Shown piece by piece: positions 1-7,840 of a stretch of DNA of 64,000 nt (position 1 is its first letter; every line of letters begins with the position of its first letter). This DNA comes from Dictyobacter vulcani (GTDB taxonomy: Bacteria > Chloroflexota > Ktedonobacteria > Ktedonobacterales > Ktedonobacteraceae): contig NZ_BKZW01000001.1 in NCBI RefSeq assembly GCF_008974265.1, positions 2,418,001 through 2,482,000 of the forward strand, given 5' to 3'. Below the pieces are notes generated by a model that saw only the letters and a list, made by a program, of their open reading frames with translations, was not told where the DNA came from and did not search any database. The position numbers and the translations under genes are program-made.

Positions 1-110
1 AGGACTTCAAGCAACGGCGCAGTACAAGACGAAAAAAGCAAAAAGAAAGCTAACAACTCTTGTGATTCCTTTGTTCGGTGATATACACAAATTTTTGTGG
101 AGAGAAAAAT

Positions 111-174
111 AGCAGCAGCAGCTTTCTCATTTTTTGCTTCTCTCGATAAAGAATCTTAATTTCTAGCTGCTGCT
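111..174. repeat. Imperfect inverted repeat near left edge
   Basis: A run of AGC triplets at 111-123 is complementary to AGCTGCTGCT at 165-174, separated by about 40 bases. It could form a long-loop hairpin, but there is no clear U tract. The rest of 1-279 is AT-rich and I see no gene in it. Confidence 0.4.
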
Positions 175-279
175 TCTTTATTACTCTTAATTACTATCTT
201 TATTACTCTTACTCTTGTGCTCCCAAAAATGAGGCTTTCAGCCAGCTTCCAAAGAGCCCTGAACCCTGTTTTTGATAAC

Positions 280-463
280 GGAACTATTGCCTTTTTTTGT
301 GGAACCATTGCCGTTTTACCTCGGAAGTATTGCCGATCCTGGCCGGAACCATTGCCGCTTTATCTCGGAAGTATTGCCGTTTCTGGTCGGAACTGTTTCT
401 GCTTTACCTCGGAAGTTTTGTTGGTCATAGGCAGTTTTTCCGGAACCGTTACTGCTCCATACT
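280..463. repeat. Tandem 22-bp direct repeats, iteron-like
   Basis: Units start at about 280, 301, 323, 345, 367, 389 and 411, with a further unit at 442 after a 9-base spacer. Each begins GGAA and most continue with ATTGCC. Two variants alternate (GGAACCATTGCCG and GGAAGTATTGCCG), giving a 44-bp super-period. A 22-bp spacing is about two helical turns, so bound proteins would lie on one face, as with plasmid iterons or operator arrays. The array abuts and slightly overlaps the 3' end of the minus-strand gene at 449-961. Its function is not known; iteron or regulator binding is inferred from geometry only. Confidence 0.7.
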
Positions 464-961
464 GCAATCATTCCCCTTCTCTCGAAATAGCCTTCGATGT
501 TTTCTAAAGGCATTTCGATCTTTAATCAGGTCATATAGTTTCGGCAAAACGTCTTCTCGTTTGGGAGGATTATTAATACCGGTTTGTATCTGAGGCATAT
601 GAATGGTATAGCTATTTGTTTTATCGGATGTATCAATGTCAATATAACCAAGGGCGATCAATAGAGGGATTGCGGTATCTCGTAATGTGCGATCACTGAA
701 TTCATCATTCATTCCCTGGATAATCTCTTGTTGAGTTTTGTAGATGGTAATGTCTCCATCAAATCCAGGCACATCTTCATTGGCGCAACCATATTGTTGC
801 TTGTAGAGTTTCGTATAGTTTCTAAACTCCTTACTAATACTCGCCTGATAAAGCAAATAACTGAGGAATAACCCGGCAATATGGTTGCCCAGGCATGCTC
901 TTCTCAAACATGGTCGTGCAATCAGGAACTCTTCTTGTGGAAAATCGATGGCCCACTCCAT
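449..961 (-). CDS. Hypothetical protein with winged-helix-like C-terminal half
   Basis: I do not recognise the family. The frame is open from an ATG at 961 (MEWAIDFPQEEF) to a stop at 449, 170 residues. It stays open further upstream, but that part lies in the IS66 remnant beginning at 982, so the ATG at 961 is preferred; a purine-rich stretch (AAAGAAGAG) lies about a dozen bases upstream. Residues in the middle (QQEIIQGMNDEFSDRTLRD...LLIALGYIDI) read like a helix-turn-helix followed by a charged wing, so DNA binding is plausible. The 22-bp repeats at its 3' end fit a replication or regulatory protein with adjacent sites, but this is inference. The IS66 insertion 21 bases upstream has probably separated the gene from its native promoter and may have removed an original N-terminus. 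Confidence 0.6.
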   Translation of the reverse strand: MEWAIDFPQEEFLIARPCLRRACLGNHIAGLFLSYLLYQASISKEFRNYTKLYKQQYGCANEDVPGFDGDITIYKTQQEIIQGMNDEFSDRTLRDTAIPLLIALGYIDIDTSDKTNSYTIHMPQIQTGINNPPKREDVLPKLYDLIKDRNAFRKHRRLFREKGNDCSMEQ

Positions 962-981
962 AATAATATGTCTCTTCTTTC

Positions 982-1995
982 GTAACTGCTCAGGACCCAG
1001 CTTCCCAAGCAATGGGAAGCGGGGAACCTTGAAAGACAGCAGCAAGGGCGTCGAGCATGGAATGCCCTTGCTTACGCATGGTGCTCAAATAACTGCGAAT
1101 GGTACAGAAGGCAGTGGCACCCGCATCGCTGCGAAAGGTCCCGGAAATCTTTTGCTGCACCTTGATCATGCGTAAGTCGCGCTCCGCTAGATTGTTGGTA
1201 AAGGGCACGGTCAAGTCATCCACAAAAGCGAGCACTTGATCGGCGCGGTGGAGGAAGGCATCAAGGAGATTTTTGCCAGGATCTTGTTTGGGACGACCCC
1301 GTTTGCGGGCGGCGGTGGGCTCCGGTGGCGGGTGCGCCTCATCCCAGGCACGATAGCCACGCCCAATCACCTCAAAATACGCAGCCAACCAGCGTGTGCG
1401 GATCGCTGGATCAAGGGTCTTTTGACCACAGGCGCGCGCCTGCTTGGTCGCCTCACTTAGTTCAAGCAAGACAATGTACATCTCTTGCGCCCATGGTTGT
1501 TTTTCTTCTTCTGCAACAAACAAGCAATCACGCAACAGATGGGCTCCACACAGGCTATGCTCACAGCGATACTGATCATAGCTTTTCCAGCGATCGTGCA
1601 CGAGCCGACCCGTGTAAAGAGGCAGCAGTCCCATCTCATTCATGGCCTCATGCCCTCGCTTGCGATGCCAGTGGTAGATCGTAAGAGCACGTGTGCTCAC
1701 AACGTGAAACCAATGCAAGATCCCCTCAATACGACCACCCGTCTCGTCCACATGGGCCAGTCGGCTCTGCAGCACGAGTCGTTCAAGGGCTTGCTGCGTC
1801 AAGGACAAGTTCTTGGCTGCCTCACGCACCCAATTGACGATGCTCCCTTCACTCACGGTGCCTAAATGCAGATCAGCAAAGAGTTCGGTGATCCTTTCGA
1901 GAGGCAAGAGCTGGAATTGGGAAAGATAGACGGCCAACCCTCGCACATTGGGACCATACTGGGCTGCTGCATCCACTCCTGGGGGAAAGTTCCCG
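982..1995 (-). mobile_element. IS66-family element remnant (one end only)
   Basis: It starts with the IS66-type terminus GTAACTGCTCAGGACCC and, as far as I compared it, matches the intact copy at 11272-12820 base for base (offset 10290) until about 1995. There the match stops and the IS256 element begins. The other half, with the second terminal repeat and the transposase N-terminus, is absent from the window, so the copy was truncated after insertion. Near-perfect identity to the intact copy suggests both are recent. Confidence 0.9.
990..1995 (-). pseudogene. Truncated IS66 transposase (TnpC, C-terminal part)
   Basis: This encodes the C-terminal two-thirds of the IS66 transposase seen complete at 11280-12773, beginning at the GNFPPGVDAAAQYG segment. 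The DDE catalytic core is largely present (AHVDETGGRIEG, NLAERDLRMIKV), but the N-terminal coiled coil and the zinc-finger DNA-binding region are missing. The open frame runs a few codons into the neighbouring IS256 end, giving a chance start codon near 2012. It is unlikely to be active. Confidence 0.9.
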
Positions 1996-2011
1996 GCAGG
2001 AGAGTCTGTCA

Positions 2012-2019
2012 AGTACTTT
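2012..2019. repeat. ISL3 target-site duplication, left copy
   Basis: AGTACTTT directly precedes the ISL3 left terminus and recurs at 3738-3745 directly after the right terminus. An 8-bp duplication is usual for ISL3. It lies inside the IS256 terminal repeat. Confidence 0.92.
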
Positions 2020-3737
2020 GACTCTTCCTCACTTTCCGTGCTACTCTCTACTATGTTGCTTTCAAAACACGTTGGCGCAGTAATGAGAAGCCCCCTCGGC
2101 CATACATGGAACGCTTAATATACTTCAGTTTATTGATTTTTCCTTCGACTGGTCCATTACTATACGGGAGGGTCAGCGCCGCCTGAAGAGCAGAGGTTTC
2201 CTTTTGCAACCCTTGAGCGAAATTTTCCAACTCACTGATCCCACTGGTAAGACAGGTCAAAAGCCATGTATCCAATTGTTGGGCGCTTCGTTCCTTCATC
2301 ATCGTGACAAACTGCTGGACTAATTCATAGGCAAGAGTGATCGACGGGTCATGGCGAATGAAGGTGAGCGTCTGTCGCTCTTCTTCATCTAAGCGTTCCA
2401 AATCACGAATGAGCAGCCAGGCGAGATGGCGAGGAGCTGGCAGATTCGGTGATGGCTTCGCCTGGGTTGAGGACTGGCTGGTAGCAGCAGAGGCTGCCTC
2501 TTCTTGAAGCTGAACCCAACGATAGATCATCATCCGACTCCCGGAAAATTCACGTGTTTGTGCTTCCTGCCATAATTGACTGACGGTGTGACACCCTTGT
2601 TGCCAGCGTTGTTGCAGATAGGTCCGGTAGGGGTCGAGGGCGCTTGTGGTGCGGGTGGCTCTTGCTCGTTCGGGAAATGTGGGAGCTTGCACAAATTTTC
2701 GGACCGTTTGTCGGCTGATCTTGAATTGCTTAGCGGTGCCCAGAATACTTCCACCCTGTTTGTAGTGTTCAACAACTTGCTCATAGAGAGCGTGACGTCG
2801 CAATCGTGATCCGTCGGCGAGCATTTTCTCAGTGCTCGTTCGTTTTTGGCGTAAAACAGGCTTTTCTGGGTTGTCTGCCAACGCCTTAAGTTGGGAGTGA
2901 ATACGGTTAAGAAAGCGCTCGACAGCTTCACGAAGATTTTTGAGAACATGCCACCGATCGATGATTTGTTGCGCCTGAGGAGCGCCTTCCGTCGCCCCAC
3001 GTAGGTACTCAGTAGAACGATCACGGCTAATGATTTCGACACCGGGATGGTGTCTCAACCATTCAGCAAGCGTTTCTGCCCGCCGATCCTCTAGGAGATC
3101 GACTGGCTGGTGACTCTCTAAATCTAAGAGAAGCGTGCCATAGGTTCGTCCTCGCCGAAAGGCAAAATCATCTACCCCCAGGACTCTTGGGGTAGGTCGA
3201 GATGGAGTTGCAGCTTTTTTCGCTCGTCGCAGAAGCGTGTCTGCGCTGACTGGCATGGCTAATTGATCGGTCAGGCGTGACCCCGCTTGCCCACTGAGAA
3301 CCACTGCGATCGCGTCCAGAATCGTTCCTAATCGGGCCGTTTGCCGAGCCGAGACGGGAAGGGCTGACAACCGTTCCGCAAAGGTTTGTCGTTGACACTG
3401 CTGATTCTGGCAACGAAAACGACGTACCTGTAAGGCGAGCTGAGCGATGCAACCACTGATCGGTAAGTCTTGTGGTGAACGTGTGTAATAACTATGGACC
3501 CGATATGAGATCTGCTGACAAGATGGGCAAACTGCAGTTGGGCTGGTCGCAAAAGCAGTGATCTTCAGGATCGTTTCATCACTGGAAATCTGCTGGATCT
3601 CAAAACCGGATAACAAGAATGGAAGCGTATGCAAGAAGAAGCACCTCACACATGATTTGTTGGAATCGAAAATATTTCTCTTCTTCTTTTTCTACGAAGA
3701 TGGGTTGCAAAATCAGCACGGAAAGTGCGGAAGAGCC
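2020..3737 (-). mobile_element. ISL3-family insertion sequence, complete
   Basis: The ends are inverted repeats: GACTCTTCCTCACTTTCCGTGCT at 2020 and GGCTCTTCCGCACTTTCCGTGCT read from the complement of 3737. The GGCTCTTCC start is characteristic of ISL3. The element is 1718 bp with one transposase gene. The perfect 8-bp duplication shows clean, recent insertion into the left end of an existing IS256, making it the youngest layer of this pile-up. Confidence 0.95.
2051..3649 (-). CDS. ISL3-family transposase
   Basis: 532 residues, full length for the family. The N-terminal zinc ribbon has Cys pairs in CPSCQQ and CQNQQC. It is followed by a helix-turn-helix and the ISL3 DDE region, with VDDFAFRRGRTYGT, the Asp in SRDRSTEY and RWHVLKN, and a C-terminal NGPVEGKINKLK segment carrying the conserved Glu. 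A second helix-turn-helix (GTAKQFKISRQTVRKF) lies mid-protein. It catalyses excision and integration of the surrounding element through the inverted repeats at 2020 and 3737. The start at 3649 is GTG. No frame disruption is seen, so the protein may be active. Confidence 0.93.
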   Translation of the reverse strand: MRCFFLHTLPFLLSGFEIQQISSDETILKITAFATSPTAVCPSCQQISYRVHSYYTRSPQDLPISGCIAQLALQVRRFRCQNQQCQRQTFAERLSALPVSARQTARLGTILDAIAVVLSGQAGSRLTDQLAMPVSADTLLRRAKKAATPSRPTPRVLGVDDFAFRRGRTYGTLLLDLESHQPVDLLEDRRAETLAEWLRHHPGVEIISRDRSTEYLRGATEGAPQAQQIIDRWHVLKNLREAVERFLNRIHSQLKALADNPEKPVLRQKRTSTEKMLADGSRLRRHALYEQVVEHYKQGGSILGTAKQFKISRQTVRKFVQAPTFPERARATRTTSALDPYRTYLQQRWQQGCHTVSQLWQEAQTREFSGSRMMIYRWVQLQEEAASAATSQSSTQAKPSPNLPAPRHLAWLLIRDLERLDEEERQTLTFIRHDPSITLAYELVQQFVTMMKERSAQQLDTWLLTCLTSGISELENFAQGLQKETSALQAALTLPYSNGPVEGKINKLKYIKRSMYGRGGFSLLRQRVLKAT

Positions 3738-3745
3738 AGTACTTT
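3738..3745. repeat. ISL3 target-site duplication, right copy
   Basis: AGTACTTT directly follows the ISL3 right end and matches 2012-2019. The IS256 terminal repeat then resumes (GTGTATGTCATT). Confidence 0.92.
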
Positions 3746-3761
3746 GTGTATGTCATTTCAT

Positions 3762-4973
3762 TTAGTGAGGAAATCTCTCCCCAAATTCAATCGCAAAACA
3801 ATTTAATGCAGGTATCCAATTACGGATCGGCATGGTCCACTTCTTGGCAATGTTGTGCATAGCTAGATAGACCACTTTGTAGACGGCCTCATCTGAGGGA
3901 AAAATGCGGTGATTGCGCGTGACTTTGCGTAACGACATGTTCACTGACTCGATCGCATTGGTGGTGTAGATCACCTTGCGAATGTCCTCGGGAAAGGCAA
4001 ACAGCGGGACGACATGACTCCAGTTGGTTCTCCACATTTTGCTGATGCTTGCGTACTGCCGATCCCATTTCTCGGCAAAGAGATCCAGGTAGACCTGCGC
4101 TTCACTTTCCGTGGCAGCTGAGTAGATCAATTTCAAGTCTGCCGCGACCTCCTTGCGATGTTTGTAGGACACATATTTGAGTGAATTACGCACCATATGA
4201 ACCATGCAGAGCTGGACTCGTGCGTGAGGATAGAGTGTTTCAATCGCTTCGGGTAAGCCGGTCAAACCATCGACACAGGCGATGAAAATGTCTTTAAGTC
4301 CCCGGTTCTGCAGTTCGGTGAAGACTGACAACCAGAATTTGGCTCCTTCATTGTGACCCAGCCACATTCCCAGTAACTCTTTTTGTCCGTGCATATCCAC
4401 GCCCAAAGCCAGGTAGAGGGCTCGATTGATGATCCGCTGATTTTCGCGCACTTTGACGACCAGGCAATCCACATAGATAATGGGATAGAGGGTCTCTAAG
4501 GGTCGATGCTGCCATTGACGAACCTCGTCCAGGACGGCTTCCGTCACATTGGAAATGAACGTGGGTGAGACCTCAACCCCATAGAGTTCCTGGATCTGCG
4601 CTTGAATGTCGCGTGTGGTCATGCCACGAGCATACAAGGCCAGGATCTTCTCGTCAAAGCCTTCCAGTCGTGTTTCGTGCTTGGGGATCAAGAGTGGTTC
4701 GAAGCTGGCATGCCGATCGCGGGGGACGACGATATCAATCTCTCCCTGTGAGCCCTTGAGCGTCTTGCGGCTGCTGCCATTGCGGACATTGCCAGTCGTT
4801 TCATCACGTTTCCCATGTTTGGGATAGCCCAGGTGCACGTCCATCTCCGCTTGCAAACACCGTTCCACGAGGGCGCCTGTCAGCTGCTTGAGGAAACCGC
4901 CTTCGGCCAACAATTGGGTAGGATCGGTACATTCTTTGAGTAATTCGTCAATCAATTCAGGTCGAATGCTCAT
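3762..4973 (-). CDS. IS256-family (Transposase_mut) transposase
   Basis: 403 residues from the ATG at 4973 (MSIRPELIDELL), which has a strong GGAGG ribosome site seven bases upstream; an in-frame ATG at 5009 would add twelve residues. The catalytic triad is visible as the Asp in IIYVDCLVVKV, the Asp in IACVDGLTGLPEAI and the Glu in TTNAIESVN. The CMVHMVRNSLKY segment of the family lies between the last two. The gene is intact even though the left terminal repeat of its element is split by ISL3, so self-mobilisation is probably impaired while the enzyme could still act on other copies. Confidence 0.93.
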   Translation of the reverse strand: MSIRPELIDELLKECTDPTQLLAEGGFLKQLTGALVERCLQAEMDVHLGYPKHGKRDETTGNVRNGSSRKTLKGSQGEIDIVVPRDRHASFEPLLIPKHETRLEGFDEKILALYARGMTTRDIQAQIQELYGVEVSPTFISNVTEAVLDEVRQWQHRPLETLYPIIYVDCLVVKVRENQRIINRALYLALGVDMHGQKELLGMWLGHNEGAKFWLSVFTELQNRGLKDIFIACVDGLTGLPEAIETLYPHARVQLCMVHMVRNSLKYVSYKHRKEVAADLKLIYSAATESEAQVYLDLFAEKWDRQYASISKMWRTNWSHVVPLFAFPEDIRKVIYTTNAIESVNMSLRKVTRNHRIFPSDEAVYKVVYLAMHNIAKKWTMPIRNWIPALNCFAIEFGERFPH

Positions 4974-5101
4974 ATGCTTGCCTCCGTCTTCCATCTTCTT
5001 CTTCATCATTCACTCCTTATTGTAGGATCACTTACACAAAGTATTGTACACCCTCGACTGGGATGGCTTTGGTGGTTGTGGTGCGTTCATATATCCCTCC
5101 T

Positions 5102-5153
5102 ATAATTAAATAACATAATTAAATAACATAATTGAATAACATAATTAAATTGA
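5102..5153. repeat. Four tandem 13-bp AT-rich repeats
   Basis: The unit is ATAATTAAATAAC, with the third copy differing by one base and the fourth diverging at its end. It lies just beyond the IS256 right end. It might be a small AT-rich binding or unwinding site, or replication slippage. The remainder of 5154-5451 shows no gene that I can support. Confidence 0.75.
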
Positions 5154-5451
5154 GTTCTGCCATTATAGAAACGCACATACTTATTAATAGTAACAATCAT
5201 TTAAATACCGTTATCTGATTGTAAGGGCGAAAAAAGGGACATAATTATTTTTAGCACGGTAAGAGGATAATGAAGGGCTGAATGCCTTTGGGGCTTCCTT
5301 AGATCCTTTAGACATAGTAAAGGCTTCGATTCGAAGGTTTTTTGTTACAAGAGGGAGCATTTTTATAGGACAATCAGCCAAAAATCTTCCTTATTGTTGA
5401 AAGCTATTTCTGTTACGCTACATGCACTGTTCTGAGGAAGAGCAGATACCG

Positions 5452-5496
5452 ATGAAAGTTGCAGGGGTCCCACCTGCTAGCACTTGTAAGGGGTAG
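5452..5496 (+). CDS. Possible 14-residue leader peptide
   Basis: A very short frame reading MKVAGVPPASTCKG, with a GAGGAAGAG ribosome-site-like stretch about 9 bases upstream. Its stop codon is one base before the ATG of the next small gene, so the two would be translationally linked. It could be a leader peptide or a processed signal. It is also short enough to be chance, and the tight spacing plus ribosome site is the only support. Confidence 0.3.
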   Translation: MKVAGVPPASTCKG

Positions 5497-5497
5497 A

Positions 5498-5623
5498 ATG
5501 GAAATGGCTCAAGAACAAAAAGGTTTTTCTGATATTGATATTTTGACGAGTATCGCTGATGCTTTAAGAAAGCTTATCTTAGAACAACGACAAACGTTAG
5601 TAAAGCAGCAATCTCGTAAATAG
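5498..5623 (+). CDS. Small 41-residue charged protein
   Basis: The ATG at 5498 follows an AAGGGG ribosome site. The product MEMAQEQKGFSDIDILTSIADALRKLILEQ... is a single predicted amphipathic helix ending in Lys, Gln and Arg. No family is recognised. A convincing terminator follows 12 bases after the stop, which supports a real transcription unit. It is convergent with the cutA/regulator pair on the other strand. Confidence 0.55.
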   Translation: MEMAQEQKGFSDIDILTSIADALRKLILEQRQTLVKQQSRK

Positions 5624-5634
5624 ATGAACTTAAA

Positions 5635-5664
5635 AAGCCAGGCTCTTAAGGGTCTGGCTTTTTT
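5635..5664 (+). terminator. Rho-independent terminator
   Basis: Stem AGCCAGGC / GTCTGGCT around a TCTTAAGG loop, followed by TTTTTT at 5659-5664. It ends the 41-residue gene. Confidence 0.85.
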
Positions 5665-5754
5665 CATGCCTTTTGTGGTTACCAAGACAAAGGGCTACTT
5701 CTTTTATCACCTATTCTGTTCATGTAGAGATGTTAAATAAGTGGGTTACCACGT

Positions 5755-6081
5755 TTATTCTGCTGTTGTTTCTGTTAAAATCCAATCAAGATAGCCTTTG
5801 CTTCCTGCCACAATAAGGTGTGCAACAATTTCAGGTTCCTCATAACTATGGGCGACACGAATAGCCTGTTCAACGGCGCTATACAAATCTTTTCTTGTCT
5901 TTGCTGTGCATGTCCACTCTTGCGCTGTTTCTATCTGGCCCTTCCACCAATACGTGCTAGTAATGGGGCCTGATACCTGCACACATGCAGCCAGGTGGCT
6001 TCCAACAAGCGACTCGGCAATCTTTTGTGCACCCTCTCTTGTGTCTATGGTTGTGTGAACCTCGATACACTCTCTATCCAT
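5755..6081 (-). CDS. cutA: CutA-family divalent-ion tolerance protein
   Basis: 108 residues from the ATG at 6081. Family signatures run the full length: an N-terminal strand (IEVHTTIDTREGAQKIAESLV), LAACVQVSGPITSTYWWKGQIE, KTRKDLYSAVEQAIRVAHSYEEPEI and the terminal SKGYLDWI. CutA proteins are small cytoplasmic trimers of ferredoxin-like fold linked to divalent metal tolerance; their biochemical role is unsettled. The AGGAAGGA ribosome site lies within the last codons of the upstream regulator gene and the start is two bases after that stop, so the two are translationally coupled. Control by, or shared timing with, the regulator is inferred. Confidence 0.92.
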   Translation of the reverse strand: MDRECIEVHTTIDTREGAQKIAESLVGSHLAACVQVSGPITSTYWWKGQIETAQEWTCTAKTRKDLYSAVEQAIRVAHSYEEPEIVAHLIVAGSKGYLDWILTETTAE

Positions 6082-6083
6082 TA

Positions 6084-7454
6084 TTAAATCCTTCCTGGCA
6101 CCTGCCTGAATAAATCTTTTCCTAGCTGTTTTATCTGCTGCTCTTGTTTCCATTTTTCAGGAGTCTTCTTGAAGACTTCAAAAGCCTCACTATAGCGTTT
6201 TTTGCTTCCCAACGATATCGCCATTTGTGTCCCTTCTCGTAACAACTTTGTATATAACTCTAGATCCTCTAAGCCTCTAGCCGCATCGGCGTGATAGATA
6301 ATTGTTTCGTTGTTGCTATAGGCAGATAGAGACTGAATGTTTTCACCCTCTTCAAAAGCATTCCAGGCTCTTTGCTGATAATCTTTGTTGGGATAATGTG
6401 CAGCAAGATCTAAGTACATTTTCCCTTCCCATTGATAGAGGATACTTAAGTCACATCCTGCATATACATAACTTGCATCTTGTTCAGGATGCATCGGGAA
6501 TTGAAGTTGTGCTTGTTCGATATACTTATGTGCTTGCTTCTCCTCAGAACACTGTGCATAAACATCAGCTAAGCCCATACAAATGTCACTTTTTAGTAGA
6601 GCGTCTTCATCTTTCAGTACGTGTAGTGCTTCTAAGAAGGTGTTTACTGCTTTTTTGGGCTGTAAGGGTTTACAGAAAGAATATGTATACCCTAGATACA
6701 TCAATGCTGCCGCGTGGAGCTTGTTGTCCCCTGATAGACGCCCATTGCGTATCGCTTCCAGGCAATAGGTTTCTCGCGCTGAAAAATTCAGTTTATGCAT
6801 GGCAATACTTGCATAGATGATATTGGCCTGGGTCCCGATCTGTGCGGCTATTCGCTGGTACTTTGATGGTTGGTTAATTATTTTATTGAGAGCTGGAATT
6901 GTTGAAGATAATATCCCTTCAGCAATTAAAAGACCATTATCTTTTGATATATGCCAGCAAGCCTTGATACTAGCATCCGACTGTGACAAAAAATCTTCAA
7001 TCGTGACAGATGATGAAGGCATTTGCTGCATATCCAAAAGTGGTAAAGCCAGAGGGGAGAGTAAAACGACTCCAGCCCCTTCAATTATTTCTTTCATCAA
7101 TTGGCGACGTAGCTGATCCATGTTCTGACCTTCTCCTAGATGGTCTAATGTTGATAATAGAACTTCAGAAATCGCACTCGTGACCTGGGACAGTATCGTA
7201 CTATTTTGAGGCAAGACAGGTTCTAAAGTATGTATTACTTCGTGAGTTTCAATCATTGATGGCTGTAGAAATCCTAAATCTTCGGCAGTTTTACCATAAA
7301 CCTCACAAAGCTTAAGCACATTATATTCCCTGGGTGTTGTCTTTCCAACTTCCCACCTGTAGAGGGTGTTAAGATCGATTCCTATCTTCTCAGCGGCTAT
7401 TGCCCTGGTCCAATGTTTATTTGTCCTTGCCTCTTCCAACTTATTGCGTTTCAT
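6084..7454 (-). CDS. Xre-type regulator with TPR-like C-terminus
   Basis: 456 residues from the ATG at 7454, preceded by GAGGG; a GTG at 7469 is a weaker option. Residues 1-60 form a helix-turn-helix (TRAIAAEKIGIDLNTLYRWEVGKTTP). The remaining ~390 residues are helical, with repeating alanine and aromatic patterns typical of TPR units (KLHAAALMYLGYTYSFC, ICMGLADVYAQCSEEKQAHKYI). This architecture resembles peptide-responsive RRNPP-like regulators and TPR-Xre proteins common in soil bacteria. Cytoplasmic, probably ligand- or partner-controlled. It is coupled to cutA downstream. The tiny ORFs at 5452-5623 are close enough to be possible partners, but nothing shows that directly. Confidence 0.85.
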   Translation of the reverse strand: MKRNKLEEARTNKHWTRAIAAEKIGIDLNTLYRWEVGKTTPREYNVLKLCEVYGKTAEDLGFLQPSMIETHEVIHTLEPVLPQNSTILSQVTSAISEVLLSTLDHLGEGQNMDQLRRQLMKEIIEGAGVVLLSPLALPLLDMQQMPSSSVTIEDFLSQSDASIKACWHISKDNGLLIAEGILSSTIPALNKIINQPSKYQRIAAQIGTQANIIYASIAMHKLNFSARETYCLEAIRNGRLSGDNKLHAAALMYLGYTYSFCKPLQPKKAVNTFLEALHVLKDEDALLKSDICMGLADVYAQCSEEKQAHKYIEQAQLQFPMHPEQDASYVYAGCDLSILYQWEGKMYLDLAAHYPNKDYQQRAWNAFEEGENIQSLSAYSNNETIIYHADAARGLEDLELYTKLLREGTQMAISLGSKKRYSEAFEVFKKTPEKWKQEQQIKQLGKDLFRQVPGRI

Positions 7455-7840
7455 CACATCCCTCTGCACATTTATGGTGATTTTATGTTCTATTTATCAT
7501 CACTATGATTATAGAGCCATAGCTAGTAATGTGTCTAGTTTTGAGACTGAATGCAGTATGCAGTAGAAGAGACGATAAATGCAGTGTTCTTATCATCCTC
7601 TATTGGTTAAGCTCTAAAAGATGATATTAGCCATAGGCACAGCCGAATAGTTCAGACATAGTTATTGTTTTCTAAGTGCCATCAAGGAGAGCAGCGAGCT
7701 ATTTGTGAAACCTGGGTTGTTCGGCGGTGTCTGTGGCTGAGCCTGCAACAGGAGACATAGGACGAGTATTTTTTTGTCATTGATCTGCTCCTTTGTTCAA
7801 AAGGATCGTAGCCTACCCATCAAGTGGAGGAGGATAGAAA
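7455..7840. other. Intergenic region between divergent genes
   Basis: 386 bases between the minus-strand regulator and the plus-strand HAD-like gene. It must contain both promoters. I see no stable hairpin, repeat or convincing small gene. Confidence 0.5.

Larger units (their letters stand above)
1997..5060 (-). mobile_element. IS256-family element, interrupted by ISL3
   Basis: The terminal repeats pair GAGTCTGTCAAGTACTTTGTGTA on the left with GAGGGTGTACAATACTTTGTGTA on the right (minus strand, ending near 5055). Pairing may extend to CAG at 1997 and 5060, so ends are uncertain by about 5 bases. The left repeat is split by the ISL3 element at 2020-3737; without it the element is about 1.33 kb, normal for IS256. 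I see no target duplication in the flanks, consistent with the IS66 remnant being lost on the right side by deletion or recombination. Confidence 0.85.

Noticed and set aside
316..513. 65-codon minus-strand frame across the 22-bp repeats
   Set aside because: The frame exists because 22-bp repeats and their low stop content keep it open; it overlaps the better supported gene at 449-961.
990..2012. Treating the first IS66 frame as a complete transposase
   Set aside because: Its apparent start lies in the IS256 end and the N-terminal third of TnpC is missing compared with the intact copy.
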